A program made the position numbers and the translations under genes. Below the pieces are notes generated by a model. That model did no database searches. It saw only the letters and a list, made by a program, of their open reading frames with translations, and was not told the origin of the DNA. A DNA stretch of 64,000 bases from Aradus depressus. Lineage: Eukaryota > Arthropoda > Insecta > Hemiptera > Aradidae. Below, piece after piece: positions 1-10,239 of the stretch. The stretch is from NCBI GenBank assembly GCA_963662175.1, contig OY759221.1:13989027-14053026 (forward strand). Direction: 5' to 3'. Position 1 is the first letter of the stretch, and each line of letters begins with the position of its first letter.

Positions 1-562
1 TTCCCAATTTTCCTGTGCTTATTAATTTATTTTTTGAAGTGAAACTCATTTTAAATCATTGTACGTCACAAAATCCAAGCTGCGATTTCATTCGTGACGA
101 ATGTACAACGGAAGTGACGCACAATTTATATTCGCTCCATTCAATTATGGAAAAAAATAAACCTAGTATATTTAAGTCATAATGCTAGCAAACAAAAGAA
201 GTTTCACTTGGAACTTACAGATTCTATGATGATAATAACATTAAAATAACTTAAAAAAAGTTGTCGGAGAATCAATGACAATGTACTTCCCCAAAACGAA
301 TTAATCAATTAAATTTTAAAAATCTGTTATTGACCTACCTTTATGAATAAAAATAATAAATCTTACCATATCCTATTACCATGTTTCGGTTTAACGGAAA
401 TAAATATTATTATTATTATTACCCACAAGATGGTAGCAAACTAAACCTTAAAACTTAGATTTACAGTTAATGAAAAAGTAATGTGAGGGAACATCGGAAC
501 GCATCCTTAATAGTTGGTTTCAAGGATCTTATATTATCGGAATACATGGGAGTTGCGTTTAC
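1..562 (-). other. CenG1A intron, downstream part
   Basis: This is intronic sequence after the exon at 563-689. Positions 255-320 match the left terminus of the TTCCCC repeat family (GTCGGAGAATCA, then TGTACTTCCCC and the GAATTAATCAATTA motif). Positions 385-420 (GGTTTAACGGAAATAAAT followed by TTA repeats) resemble a LINE 3' tail also glimpsed near 29.66 kb. No coding exon is recognised. Confidence 0.6.
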
Positions 563-689
563 CTGAAGCTCGGGTGGTCCTCCCTCGTCCCGAATGAGAA
601 GGAGATGAGAGTGTCCGTCCATGAGTACTTCCTTCTTGAAGCGGCCTCCTTCAGGTGACTCCTCTTGCATGTATGACCCCGTCAGGTAC
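563..689 (-). CDS. CenG1A: CenG1A-like (AGAP/centaurin-gamma) internal exon, G-domain part
   Basis: This internal coding exon belongs to an Arf GTPase-activating protein with an N-terminal Ras-like G domain (AGAP/centaurin-gamma family), which acts at endosomal and plasma membranes. Read on the minus strand, a TTGTTGGCAG acceptor precedes it and CAG|GTAAAC follows it. It is 127 nt long: one base completing a split Arg codon, then 42 codons from [20 protein letters not shown] to [10 protein letters not shown]. These segments are highly characteristic of insect and vertebrate AGAP proteins and cover the region after the P-loop, including the switch-like RDEGGPP segment. It enters in phase 2 and leaves in phase 0, matching the upstream exon at 2073-2178. 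The next exon lies outside the window. No frameshift or stop is seen. [11 protein letters not shown] is slightly divergent from the usual VVDGQSYLLL-type sequence. Confidence 0.95.
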
Positions 690-714
690 CTGCCAACAAG
701 ACACATCAGCTAAC

Positions 715-1602
715 TCATATAGAATCAATTTAAGCTACTGTTATTTTGCATATTTTGCATATATCGCTAAAAATACATATTTTTGCATATCTGAACCTTA
801 TTCGCATATTTTTATTCATATTTTTGAGTTTTTTCGGCAGCTCAAGGATATAATCTGTAAAGTAGGTACATACCTATTTTAATTTTTATTTAAGTAATTT
901 TTATTTTTTTCTTGTAAACTGACAATTAATAAAAATTAATACCACTTTTTTTTTTTTAATTTTCCCACTAAATTTGCTTGTGTTTGGCCACGTGTACGCG
1001 CCTTTTATTGAGATGAGTGCATTCCAGGAACTCCAATGTTTCTCTTAAATTCATTGTGTTCATATTGCGTACTCTTTATTCTGTTTGTTTGTTTACTTTA
1101 ATACTTTATTCTCGGAACTGTTTTTTATGTTCACTTCCCCCTTCTTTCTTATTCTTTTCCAAGTCAATCAGTTCAGTTTTAAACGTTTGCGTGAAAAGCA
1201 GAGGAGGTGGTGAGCGAAGAGTCAGGGGTTGAATTGAGCCCAATGGATATAAATGCGCCAGTTGCTTCAATTATGTGGAGCGCTCATTCAGCCGATACAA
1301 ATCAATTTTGAGGCCAGAGAGGCGATCCTTTTTGTTTGAAAGTTTAAAAAAGTTTTTCTCTGTCCAAATAATTTTTTATAACACTATATTTTTTTGCTTA
1401 TAAATTTTTCATTAAATAAATTTTATGTCTATACAGATTTTCTATTAATTCTGTAGTTTATTTTATTCTATAGGTACTTTTTTCCTTTGCAGCCTTTCGC
1501 ATATTTTTAGTTATTCAATGCATATTTTGCCAAATATATTTGCATATATGTGCATATTTCGCTGATTTTATTGCAAACAAATCACAGCCCTAAATATGAC
1601 TA
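715..1602. mobile_element. hAT-like non-autonomous element (probable) in CenG1A intron
   Basis: Both ends of this interval are dense in GCATATTT/TTTGCATAT motifs (740-830 and 1497-1560), a subterminal pattern common in hAT elements. The right end reads CACAGCCCTA at about 1593-1602, the complement of a typical TAGGGCTGTG hAT terminus. No transposase is recognisable between the ends, and the left terminus and 8-bp target duplication are not resolved. It occupies most of the 1383-bp intron between the two secure exons and begins only about 25 bp from the acceptor at 690-691. Homology to hAT is inferred from motif style only. Confidence 0.45.
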
Positions 1603-1799
1603 TACTCGCTAGTACCCTAGATGGCTTGAAACTAAATTCATGACTCCACAAGCCCGATGGTTATATAGTATTGTTTGATATGAAGCTACGCCAACGGATG
1701 TCTGACTGTAAGTGTCAGTTTGTGTGCATGCGATTGTAACTTCGTAAGCACTTCGAATGCGGTTCTGAATAATAAGTTAAGAGAAGTGAATAGTTGTTA

Positions 1800-2052
1800 A
1801 CGTTTCTGTGTAAAGCCCTCTCCTACCCCCCCCCCCCCCCCCCCTTCCCTTTGGCCAATTTGGTTCAAAATCAATAGGTATTGTCGTTATAGTATTTTGA
1901 ATTTAAATATAAAATGTCATGCCGTTAAATTCATTAAGATTTTATTTTTATTGAATAAGGAGTCAGAAAACAAGAAATTCCGGTGAAAACTCAACATTGA
2001 ATTTCTGATTGATTACATAACTTCTCCTATACTTCGTATAACTGGGGAAGTA
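1800..2052 (+). repeat. TTCCCC repeat copy (right half)
   Basis: The copy carries the C-rich block and TTTGGCCAATTTGG motif, the AAATTCCGGTGAAAACTC motif and the right terminus CTTCTCCTATACTTCGTATA with GGGGAAGTA. It abuts the donor of the exon at 2073-2178 by about 20 bp, so the repeat sits inside the 5' splice-site neighbourhood. Positions 1831-1852 form a poly(C) run. Confidence 0.8.
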
Positions 2053-2072
2053 GAAAAGTGTAGGGTGTATAC

Positions 2073-2178
2073 CTGTGTACAAGCGCGGATTTTCCAGAGC
2101 TGACCGAGCCGACGATACCAAGGCGAAGGTCGGGCACTGAGCGGCTCACCGTCCATTCCTGGCTGTTCACAAAGGAAT
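2073..2178 (-). CDS. CenG1A: CenG1A-like P-loop exon
   Basis: This exon carries the nucleotide-binding P-loop of the AGAP/centaurin-gamma G domain. On the minus strand it starts after TTGTTACAG and ends at CACAG|GTATAC. It contains two bases completing an Asp codon (phase 1), 34 codons beginning [20 protein letters not shown] and including GSVSSGKS (GxxxxGKS), then AG of a split Arg codon. Splicing to the exon at 563-689 gives LVHR-YLTGSY, the expected family junction. The preceding family sequence (an IREHVV...CIED-type segment) was not found in the window, so the transcript starting at 45 kb would use an alternative N terminus. The acceptor region is tandemly duplicated (see 2179-2213). Confidence 0.95.
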
Positions 2179-2213
2179 CTGTAACAATTAACAACAGCTG
2201 TTTACAAAGGAAT
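2179..2213 (-). promoter_or_regulatory. Tandemly duplicated 3' splice site
   Basis: A 35-bp unit covering the acceptor and the exon start is repeated in tandem: CTGTTCACAAAGGAATCTGT and CTGTTTACAAAGGAATCTGT on the plus strand, each followed by AACAATTAACAACAG. The minus strand therefore has two identical ATTGTTACAG-type acceptors 35 nt apart. Use of the proximal one gives the intact reading frame. Use of the distal one (exon start at 2213) adds 35 nt and reaches an in-frame TAA after SFVNSCC, giving a truncated, decay-prone product. The arrangement is seen directly; the splicing consequence is inferred. Confidence 0.85.
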
Positions 2214-2485
2214 CTGTAACAATTAACAACAGCCTTGATTACATACAGATAATCTAATTTAAATTCCGTTCCACCTCCAGACAACAACATACCAAGATTA
2301 GCAATTGATAGATATCCATTAAATGTCAACATATTTTTGCAAAAATTAGATCTATAGGTGGTGTTCTTTAATTTTTTACGAACTAAATCATTTATGTTAG
2401 TGAGTAGGTCATTTTATGTATTCATTGTTAATCTAGAATGGTCTAAATTCCGTTTTGTAACCATATATTAGTAATAAATTCGAAA

Positions 2486-2722
2486 CCCATCCGAAGCCCT
2501 TAGTTTATTTTTTTTGGGAGGTGAAATAAACTTAAGCACGCTGTCCTTCGGATGTCAGCTACTCTTTAAATACCCATGCACTAGGTGAATAAAAATCTAG
2601 GGTAGGCAACATTTAGCACTCCCACAGTAGAGTCGGGCTCATGTCCACCAGAGTGACGAAAGAGCGCTCTGGTAGTAGGCGATATGACCTCGTAGTTAAA
2701 GCCCGAGCATGTCATAATAACT
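2486..2722 (+). mobile_element. tRNA-derived SINE, head-truncated
   Basis: The copy begins in the CCCTTAGTTTATTTT region after the tRNA-like head and keeps the body motifs AAGCACGC-GTCCTTCGGATG, TAGGGTAGGCA, GAGTCGGGCTCATG and GAAAGAGCGCTCTGGTAG. It ends GTCATAATAACT, the tail of the older subfamily. Confidence 0.9.
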
Positions 2723-3360
2723 ATTAGTAATCAATTTCAAGTTCATTGCTACAATTAGTTTGTGAAACCAAGCACATACAAAGTACCAATCGCAAATAGA
2801 CATCATCGCGAAACTGGTCAAAACGTCTTCAGGGGGAACTTAAGACTCAATCTTGGTTATTCGCGCCATTAAAAATACTTCCTTATACTAAAGTTAAAAT
2901 AAAGTAAACAAAGAAGATAGGAAGAAAATCTAGCAACGCATCTTTTACATTATCCTTTAAAACAAGAAATTCACGCAATGTTTCTTAACTATATGGAGAA
3001 TGATATTTCCTCATGCCAAAGAAATATTTAGATTTAACACACTTCGTGCACGAATCAGTTACAAAATGTGACAAAGTGACGTTATAGCTATAAGGGTCCC
3101 AACTGTGACTAATAGAACTCTTAGGAATTATAATATAAATGAATTATGATTTATAATAATTATTACGATAATAGTTTTTGAACAAATATGTTTGCGAAAT
3201 TTATCAATATTTTTTTCATAGTTGATTATTAATTTTTCATGGTGTTTTTCTTTTATACTTTCTTGGGCAGGAGAGTGTTGTACTTTCGTTTTTTAAAGCC
3301 CATGTTGATATTTCAATAAAAAACAGGTTTTACGACACCCTTAACACGAGTTCACCATTT
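2723..3360. other. Unannotated intron
   Basis: AT-rich intronic DNA. I see no recognisable gene or family, only short A/T runs near 3130-3240. Confidence 0.5.
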
Positions 3361-3363
3361 TGT

Positions 3364-4915
3364 TTCCCCAGGTATACAAAGTATAGGGGAAGTTATGTAC
3401 TCGGTCAGAAATTCTATATTGAGTTTTCACCGGAATTTGTTCTTTTCCGACCCCCTGATCCCAAAAATGAGAAAAAAAAATTGTTTTTATGTGTCTGACT
3501 ATGAATACGAGAAATGTATCTATATGAAATTTTATATATAAATCCAGAATCACATAAGGACCAAGTTCAGGGCAATCTCGATCAGAATAAAATGGAGAGG
3601 AACTCGATAACACCAATAACTGCCAAAATAATGAATATATCGACATAAAATTTTATATGTAAATCCAGAATCCCATAAGGACCAAGATCAGGGCAATCTC
3701 AATCAAAATAAAATGGAGAGGAACTCGAAAACACCAATAACTGCCAAAATAATGAATGTATCGACATAAAATTTTATATGTAAATCCAGAATCCCATATA
3801 AGGACCCCACTGCTCACTTTACCCACAGCTCACTACCCACTGCTCACTTTACCCACTGCTCACTGCGTTCAGTGCTCACAAGTTCAGGGCAATCTCGATC
3901 AGAATAAAATGGAGAGGAACTCGATAACACCAATAACTGCCAAAATAATGAATATATCGACATAAAATTTTATATGTAAATCCAGAATCCCATAAGGACC
4001 AAGATCAGGGCAATCTCAATCAAAATAAAATGGAGAGGAACTCGAAAACACCAATAACTGCCAAAATAATGAATGTATCGACATAAAATTTTATATGTAA
4101 ATCCAGAATCCCATATAAGGACCCCACTGCTCACTTTACCCACAGCTCACTACCCACTGCTCACTTTACCCACTGCTCACTGCGTTCAGTGCTCACAAGT
4201 TCAGGGCAATCTCGATCAGAATAAAATGGAGAGGAACTCGATAACACCAATAACTGCCAAAATAATGAATATATCGACATAAAATTTTATATGTAAATCC
4301 AGAATCCCATAAGGACCAAGATCAGGGCAATCTCAATCAAAATAAAATGGAGAGGAACTCGAAAACACCAATAACTGCCAAAATAATGAATGTATCGACA
4401 TAAAATTTTATATGTAAATCCAGAATCCCATATAAGGACGCCACAGCTCACTACCCAATGCTCACTTTACCCACTGCTCACTGTTTACCCACTGCCCAAT
4501 GCTCACTTTTACCCACTGCTTACTTTACCAACTGCTTACCCAGTGCTCACTGTGTTCAGTGCTCACAAGTTCAGGGCAATCTCACTCAAAATAAAATGGA
4601 GAGGAACTCGAAAACACCAATAACTGCCAAAATAATGAATGTATCGACATAAAATTTAATGTTTGAATTCAAAACGTCGTAAGAACTGCACCTATTAAAT
4701 TTCCGCTGAATCGGCCGAAGGAAAGAGGGGAATTTGATTAGGCGGCGATACTCAAAAGCCCTACTAACAGACGATGTACTCGATGTATCGAGTAAATTTA
4801 GTATGAAGATTCAGAAGCCTCTATTTAAGTCAATTATTGGTTTTTAGGCCAAATAGTCGATAGGTTTTGGAAGGAAAGCGTTAATTGAAATTGTCTAGGG
4901 GACAGGGTGCAAATT
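3364..4915 (-). repeat. TTCCCC repeat copy expanded by an internal array
   Basis: The family's right terminus (CCCCAGGTATACAAAGTATA, GGGGAAGTTATGTA) starts here in reverse orientation and its other parts follow to about 4915, so the copy is far longer than usual. The family consensus as I read it, in plus orientation, is: a CGGTGAATCACCG hairpin, TACTTCCCCAG, GAATTAATCAATTA, CGCTCTCCCTCC, two or three diverged monomers around GTCGATACATTCATTA, a C-rich block, TTTGGCCGATTTGGCTG, a GACAGACA/poly(T) block, GAAATTCCGTTGAAAACTC, then CTTCCCCTATACTTCGTATA and GGGGAAGTA. It has no coding capacity. Confidence 0.8.
3641..4650. repeat. Higher-order tandem array, 317-bp unit
   Basis: The CGACATAAAATTTTATAT landmark recurs at about 3641, 3762, 3958, 4079, 4275, 4396 and 4645, with spacings 121, 196, 121, 196, 121 and 249. 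The array is therefore a 317-bp higher-order unit, made of a plain 121-bp monomer and a monomer holding a CCCACTGCTCACTTTA-type microsatellite insert, repeated about 2.5 times and nearly identical between copies. The last insert is longer and more scrambled. The 121-bp monomers derive from the internal monomer of the TTCCCC repeat. Confidence 0.9.
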
Positions 4916-5437
4916 AAACTATTAAATTAAACAGATAACTTAAAAATAAATGAATCTTGCCATAAAACCACCGTTACACGAACGCTAATTTGTTAATATT
5001 AATTTTGAGGTCAAAGTTTACACAAAAAGCTAAAATAAAATGCTGATTGAAAAGATAACGAGAAGTGGGAGAAGTCCATGAGGGCCAGGTGCTCGGAAGA
5101 AGGCAATAACTTAAAGGATAATAAAATGTGTGGAAGAAGAAGAAGGAGAACACGTGGAGGTCTATTAACTAAATATAAGACGGTAATTAACTCAAGAATT
5201 TTAGAATAAGTTCTGGCATAACGAATCGAGGAACGTTACCATAGCGAAACTTTGTATAATTCATTAGTTGAACCCTTTTCAGGTGCACTTGTGGTCCCTT
5301 CTTCGATCCTCGATTAGTACGCCAAAACTCCTCGCCTTATCCAAGTGAGCAGAGCCAATTTTGCTCATTAATTAAAAAGTGCGGTGGGGCTATTACACAT
5401 TGAAAGGCGATACATAGGCTTCTTAATCGACTATTGT
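4916..5437. other. Unannotated intron
   Basis: No family or gene recognised. A short GAAGAAGAAGAAGGAG run lies near 5135. Confidence 0.4.
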
Positions 5438-5716
5438 GAATCATGCCCGGGGCTTTAACTACAAGGTCATATCCCCTACTATCAGAGCGCTCTTTCGTCG
5501 CTCTGGGGGATTCCTAAATTTTGCCAACACTGGTTTATTCACCTAGGGTAGTGGTTTTTAACAAATACGGGCTCGGGAGCATCGCTTAACGTCCCTTCCG
5601 AAGGTCGGCGTGCTCAAGGTTTTTTTTTACCTACCAGATGAAACACCAAACGAACCCGCGATCTTGAGCTCAGTAAAAAAGCACGCAACCTCTGAGTTAT
5701 GGGCGCCCTCAAACGG
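5438..5716 (-). mobile_element. tRNA-derived SINE, older subfamily
   Basis: Reverse-oriented copy from GCCCGGGGCTTTAACTAC to GGGCGCCC, with the older diagnostic bases (CGCGATCTTGAGCTC, AAGGTTTTTT). The tRNA-like B box is decayed, and part of the GAGTCGGGCTCATG body is missing. Confidence 0.85.
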
Positions 5717-6682
5717 CCATGAGCCATAACAACTAATCATTTCGAAGATCGCAAAATTGAACCCTTATAAGTTGCTTTAACCACTCAGTCATGGAGCCCC
5801 CGCTGGGACATGGCCTAACTAGCAGGTAACCTAGATTGTGAGGTAAAGTTAGTAGCAAGAAGCAACTTACTAAGTTTTGCCTAACTAGCTCTTCCCGATA
5901 AACTACTAAAGCTGACTGGTTGAAAGTGAAGTTAGTAGTTCACTCACTTAGATAAACTAGAAGTCAACTCCAATTTAGAGTTTAGTAAAGTTACAGTATG
6001 TATTTTCTTTTATAGTTCTATCGAGAGGAATGTAGGCGAGGGTATTAGAACCGAAGGCTGGTCGATTGACCGTTCTGAGAGTCCTGGAAAACATACTTGT
6101 CATGGAGTCGGCCGTGTCCTAGCCTCGTCGTATAATAATTTAAAAAAAAATTATAATATCGGTAAAGGGCGTCATGAACACATGCTCTAACTGAATACTT
6201 CCAAACTTTGCAACAAACATGAACAACCAGTAGAGAACCGATCTCCGACAATCAACCTGACACGGTGCGATCCAGTGCCTCCTTACCTTCCTTATTCCGA
6301 TATACTCGTACTTCCTTCCTGATCTAAGTGAGCGAGAATGATTAAATAGATTTTTAAATAAACATCATTTACATTAAATAATAGACTTCACTCCCCATAT
6401 TCTGAGGTCGGATCAACAGTGTTCCGGCTTAACCGGGGAATTTTCGTGCAAACCGTGCGTTTCGATGAAAAATGATAAAAATCAGTTATGGAAGTTGAAG
6501 GGAAACAACTTCACGCAAATAAAGAATGCCCTCCGCTAAAAACTCTCAATTTTTCATTTATTTTGAATATTTACAATCGGTAATAAAACCATAAGTAAAT
6601 TTGATGTCTCATAAAAAATAAAAAGCATAAAAAAAGTATATACATCGATAACATAATAGTCAATGTACAATACAATACAATA
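5717..6682. other. Unannotated intron
   Basis: No supported gene. Positions 5820-5960 contain several TAGTTAGTA-like short repeats. Confidence 0.4.
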
Positions 6683-6945
6683 GTCATATCCGGGCTTTAA
6701 CTACGAGATCATATCGCCTACTACCAGAGCGCTCTATCGTCACACTGGTGGACATGAGCCCGACTCTACTATGGGAGTCTTAAATTTTGCCTAACCTAAA
6801 TTTTTATTGACCTAGGGCCAGGGGTCTTTAACGAGTACCTGACATCGTACCGGCTCGGGACCATCGCTTAATGTCCCATCCGAAGGACGGCGGGCTTAAG
6901 AAGTACTCCCAGATAAAATAAACTATAAGGTCCTCGGTGGGTTAC
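6683..6945 (-). mobile_element. tRNA-derived SINE, head lost
   Basis: Reverse-oriented body from CCGGGCTTTAACTACGAG to CCTCGGTGGGTT. The tRNA-like promoter part is missing, so this copy should be unable to recruit Pol III. Confidence 0.85.
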
Positions 6946-7850
6946 AATATCATATACATATACAAAACGAAATGAAAATATTGAATTTAGATAATAAAAA
7001 TAAAATAAAATAAACATAATAAGCTCTTCAACACGAAACATCTCCGGTTCTCTGACATAACCCACCCCTCCAACTTAATGGAGGCAGAGAAGGTCGCAGG
7101 GTTTCAAATGACCTCCCATGCCGCCTCGCCAGTGCACTGTCCAGCAATGGAAGCAGACCAAGAAGGAAAAGAGAGCTGAAGGTGAGAGGACTACAATGAG
7201 TGGAAAAGCTGGTTAACACCACCTAAATATTTATGCTAAATTGGCCAGCACCACCTCAGTTTTCGGGAGGGATTATCTAGATGGGAATGGGATGACAAGA
7301 GTTGAGCAACTGGATTGACATGAGTCAAATTAAAATGAGATAATAATATGACCATTACAAGAAATAAGAAATAAAAGAATGAAGTAATCATCCCATGACG
7401 ATTAGAAAGACCACACTTCCCATCTCACAGAAAGAGAAGAATGCCTGGAGAGAAAAAAAATGGAGTAAGATTCCAGTACGATTCTATTAATGAATGAACC
7501 TTTCTCAGCACTGCATTCAGAGTCCGTCTCGTCATAATTTAACGTTCATTAACCTGAAGAAAAACATCCATATTTACTTCAGACATGCTTTTGCTTTATC
7601 CGTGATACCCCCATCATTAACCCCGGATAATCTGGAGTAGAGTACACTTACAACCCCAGAAGAAATTCATGCAAAACCAGGATGGGACCATAAAAGAAGT
7701 TCTCCTTCATGTCCCGACCTGAGGCGGTAAAAAAGAAAAAAAAAAATGCTATACAACATCCTACACACTACTCCATGAAAGGAAATCAAGATCACAAAAT
7801 AAGAAATATACAGACATTTTATGATTCACACTACTCGTACCACTGTTACT
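6946..7850. other. Unannotated intron
   Basis: AT-rich at 6960-7030, then mixed sequence. No recognisable gene or repeat family. Confidence 0.4.
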
Positions 7851-7854
7851 TCCT

Positions 7855-8440
7855 CAGTTATAAGAAGTTATGTAATCAGTCAGAAATTCGATGTTATCTT
7901 TTCAACGGAACCTTTTAATTATTCAGGGAAAGTCCACATAAAAATCCAAATAACTGCCGGAGTAATGAATGACACAAGATACAAAATTTAGTGTGAGGAT
8001 ATAGAAGTTCCAGAGGGCGCCGGTAGCTCAGTGGTATGCGTGCTTGACTTCTGAGCTCAAGATCGTGGGTTCGTAACCCGACCGAGGCCCTTAGTTTATT
8101 TTATCTGGGAGGTAAAATAAACTTAAGCACGCCGTCCTTCGGATGGGACGTTAAGCGATGGTCCCTAGCCTGTACGATGTCAGGTACTCGTTAAAGACCC
8201 CTATCCTAGGTGAATAAAAATTTAGGGTAGGCAAAATTTAGGACTCCCACAGTAGAGTCGGGCTCATGTCCACCAGAGTGACGAAAGAGCGCTCTGGTAG
8301 TAGGCGATATGACCTTGTAGTTAAAGCCCGGGCATGAGTCATAAAACCTAACTTAACCTAACCTAACCTAGAAGTTTCATATGTCAACAATGGATTTTAG
8401 TTAGGTCGATTTGACTTGGAGGGAGAGCGAAAACTGTGGT
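7855..8440 (-). repeat. TTCCCC repeat split by a SINE
   Basis: The pieces 7855-8015 (AAGTTATGTAATCAGTCAGA onward) and 8372-8440 (TTTGACTTGGAGGGAGAGCG) form one reverse-oriented copy. A SINE inserted between them at AGAAGTT, a motif present on both sides. Confidence 0.75.
8016..8371 (+). mobile_element. tRNA-derived SINE, full length, CCTAA-type tail
   Basis: This is the reference full-length copy. The head GGGCGCCGGTAGCTCAGTGG holds a tRNA A-box (TAGCTCAGTGG), about 35 bp later GGGTTCGTAACCC is a near-perfect B-box, and then come the unrelated body and the 3' end GGGCATGAGTCATAAAACCT. The tail is AACCTAACTTAACCTAACCT, matching the insect telomere unit in the CCTAA strand sense. About 340 bp excluding tail. 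Pol III transcription and LINE-dependent retroposition are inferred from SINE biology. The parental tRNA is not assignable with confidence. Confidence 0.92.
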
Positions 8441-8469
8441 TCAATGACGAATTTTTTACTTATTTGTAT

Positions 8470-8765
8470 TCGAGTAACATCCTCTTTCTGGGTTTTTGAA
8501 TAGAGCCTCTGATCCTATATGGGATTTTGATTTAATACCCTGTTATGGGATTTTGAATTAAAATATAGAAGTTTATGTCGATACATTCATTACAATGGCA
8601 GTTTATAGAGTTTTTATGTTATCTTCCCTCTCCAATCCCCTTTTCCCATTGGCCGATTTGGCTGAAAATCAATAGGTATCGTGTCGATACATTCATTCTA
8701 ATATATATTCACATCTGACCGATTACGTAACTTCCCCTATACTTCGCATATCCGGAGAAGTAAGA
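8470..8765 (+). repeat. TTCCCC repeat copy
   Basis: The copy contains GTCGATACATTCATTA twice, the CCCATTGGCCGATTTGGCTG segment and a right terminus CTTCCCCTATACTTCGCATA followed by GGAGAAGTA. Confidence 0.75.
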
Positions 8766-8913
8766 ATAAGTTGATGAATCATTGGCAAAGTACTTCCCCC
8801 ATAAACTAAGCTCAACTAAACCCATCGTTTAAACTCTGATGAACTTGAAAGAAATAAAACTTGTTTATTTATGATATTGTCTAATTTCACCAACTATATT
8901 TACATGGGAGTAC

Positions 8914-8937
8914 TTTCGGTATTTCTACCATCCTCAG
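8914..8937 (-). ncRNA. Hammerhead ribozyme core
   Basis: The minus strand reads CTGAGGA, stem II GGTA/TACC with a GAAA loop, then GAAA. This matches the invariant CUGANGA...GAAA core. Helix III after the core could be only a few base pairs and the cleavage site is not assigned. Confidence 0.6.
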
Positions 8938-8976
8938 CCAAAAGCATAAGAGATAAGACTGATGCTATGCTTTTGG

Positions 8977-9000
8977 CTGAGGATGGTAGAAATACCGAAA
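8977..9000 (+). ncRNA. Hammerhead ribozyme core (mirror copy)
   Basis: The same core on the plus strand in the opposite arm: CTGAGGA, GGTA/TACC hairpin, GAAA. A single transcript through the palindrome would also fold the arms against each other, competing with ribozyme folding. Confidence 0.6.
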
Positions 9001-9053
9001 GTACTCCCATGTAAATATAGAAGTTTTATTTCTTTCAAGTTCATTTGAATTAT

Positions 9054-9571
9054 TTCACAATATCTCTGCAATAATGTCAGTTTTCACGTTTAAACTCTAC
9101 TTCACCTTTGTCTGACATAGCTGAAAATCAGTTGGTGTTCTATTTATGGACTGACTTATATATGAATCTAAAATATATAATATAAAAATCTGGAATCGAA
9201 AAGTATTAAAGATCGAAATCCAATTCCTATGAATTCAATCCCAGTGTGCGTGTGATTCGAGGGTCAAAATATTCCCGCTGGGATTACCATAGGTTGGAAA
9301 GGGCCAATTGAATAATTCCAATTCTATTTACTAAAGGATTGTACTTGGATAAAAATATGTAAAAAAATGTTAGCAAAAAAAAGGCCATGGGTGAACATTG
9401 GGGGGATTTTGAAGTTAAGCCCTCTTATTTGACCGACTTGACTGATATTCAACAGGTATCTCGGTAGGTCTGAATACACTTATGAAATTCGGGGTCATAT
9501 GTGATAACTACATTCATTCTACCCACAAGTCGTATTGATACATTTTTTTTTACTTCCCCAGCTTAAGATGT
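9054..9571 (+). repeat. Decayed TTCCCC repeat pieces
   Basis: Positions 9085-9150 and 9400-9545 retain scattered family motifs (GCTGAAAATCAGTTGGTGT; GAAGTTAAGCCCTC; GACTTGACTGA). The piece ends in a poly(T) and the TACTTCCCCAG terminus near 9551-9561. Confidence 0.5.
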
Positions 9572-9585
9572 AATGTAATCAGTCA

Positions 9586-10239
9586 ACAATTTATTAATGA
9601 ATATAAATGAAAATCAATAAATAGTACCAAGTAAACTTTATATAAATAGTTATTTACAGATAATAGAGTTATTTTCTCAGAGATGGATGCGAATTCGATA
9701 AGCTGGGTGCTGAAGGTACGAGGTGAACTTCTTTATTTAAATAAGTATTCTTACACTAAGGAGGTCAAGCTTTGCTCCATGTGTAATAACAAGCAAGATG
9801 AAGATGTGTTTCACTTTATTGCCGTATGCCCCATCTTAAAAGAATTCCGTCTCATCTATTTTAGTAAAGCAGAGTTAAACTATGCTCAGTTTATTGAATA
9901 TGTAAATGGACGAAATTACAAAACTTTAATTAACTATTGCAAAGCCGCCTGGAAATATAGATTTGAGCTGGTTTCAGAGTTTAATTATTAGTGATATATA
10001 AACAGCAAGATGTTTTTTTTTTTTAATTTTTATTTTTTGTTAGTTTTTTTTTAAAGGATCATTTAGGTTATTTTTGTAAATTACTGCATTTGTATTTGTA
10101 TTTGAATTATATGTGTGAGTAGAAATAGAAGAGATAACCCCTCAGACGGTCAATTTGACCATGAGTATTGTCGGTCAATATTATTATTATTATTGTACAT
10201 CTGTAAAAAGAAAAAGAAATAAAGACGTTTATTATTATT
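9586..10239 (+). mobile_element. 5'-truncated LINE insertion with 14-bp target duplication
   Basis: The 654-bp insert is flanked by the direct repeat AATGTAATCAGTCA at 9572-9585 and 10240-10253. The duplicated bases belong to the interrupted TTCCCC repeat. The insert contains the 3' end of a retrotransposon ORF, a 3' UTR and an ATAAAGACGTTTATTATTATTA tail end (AATAAA-like signal plus TTA repeats). 5' truncation plus target duplication is the mark of target-primed reverse transcription. Confidence 0.88.
9683..9991 (+). pseudogene. LINE ORF2 C-terminal fragment (CCHC finger)
   Basis: This is the C terminus of a non-LTR retrotransposon polyprotein, downstream of the lost reverse transcriptase. 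The frame is open from about 9650, without a true start. It includes WVLKVRGELLYLNKYSYTKE, then the C-terminal zinc knuckle CSMCNNKQDEDVFHFIAVC (C-x2-C...H-x4-C), a KEFR segment and a stop at 9989-9991. The frame is intact, which fits a relatively recent dead-on-arrival copy. The clade is uncertain. Confidence 0.8.

Larger units (their letters stand above)
8839..9053. mobile_element. Penelope-like palindromic relic with two hammerhead cores
   Basis: The outer arms (TGAACTTGAAAGAAATAAAA and its complement) and inner arms (TTTACATGGGAGTACTTTCG and its complement) form an inverted repeat with a spacer of roughly 20 bp. Each arm carries a hammerhead catalytic core in the outward sense. Hammerhead motifs of this kind are known in Penelope-like retroelements. 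No reverse transcriptase is present. Flanks GATATTGTCTAATTTCAC and TTTCACAATATCTCTGCA recur at the other loci of this family. Confidence 0.7.

Noticed and set aside
3756..4282. Repeated 69-codon plus-strand frames
   Set aside because: Identical frames 317 bp apart arise from the tandem array and have no start context or family similarity.
8341..8371. Interstitial telomere (fusion point)
   Set aside because: The CCTAA repeats occur only as tails at the 3' ends of SINE copies, on both strands, and are short.
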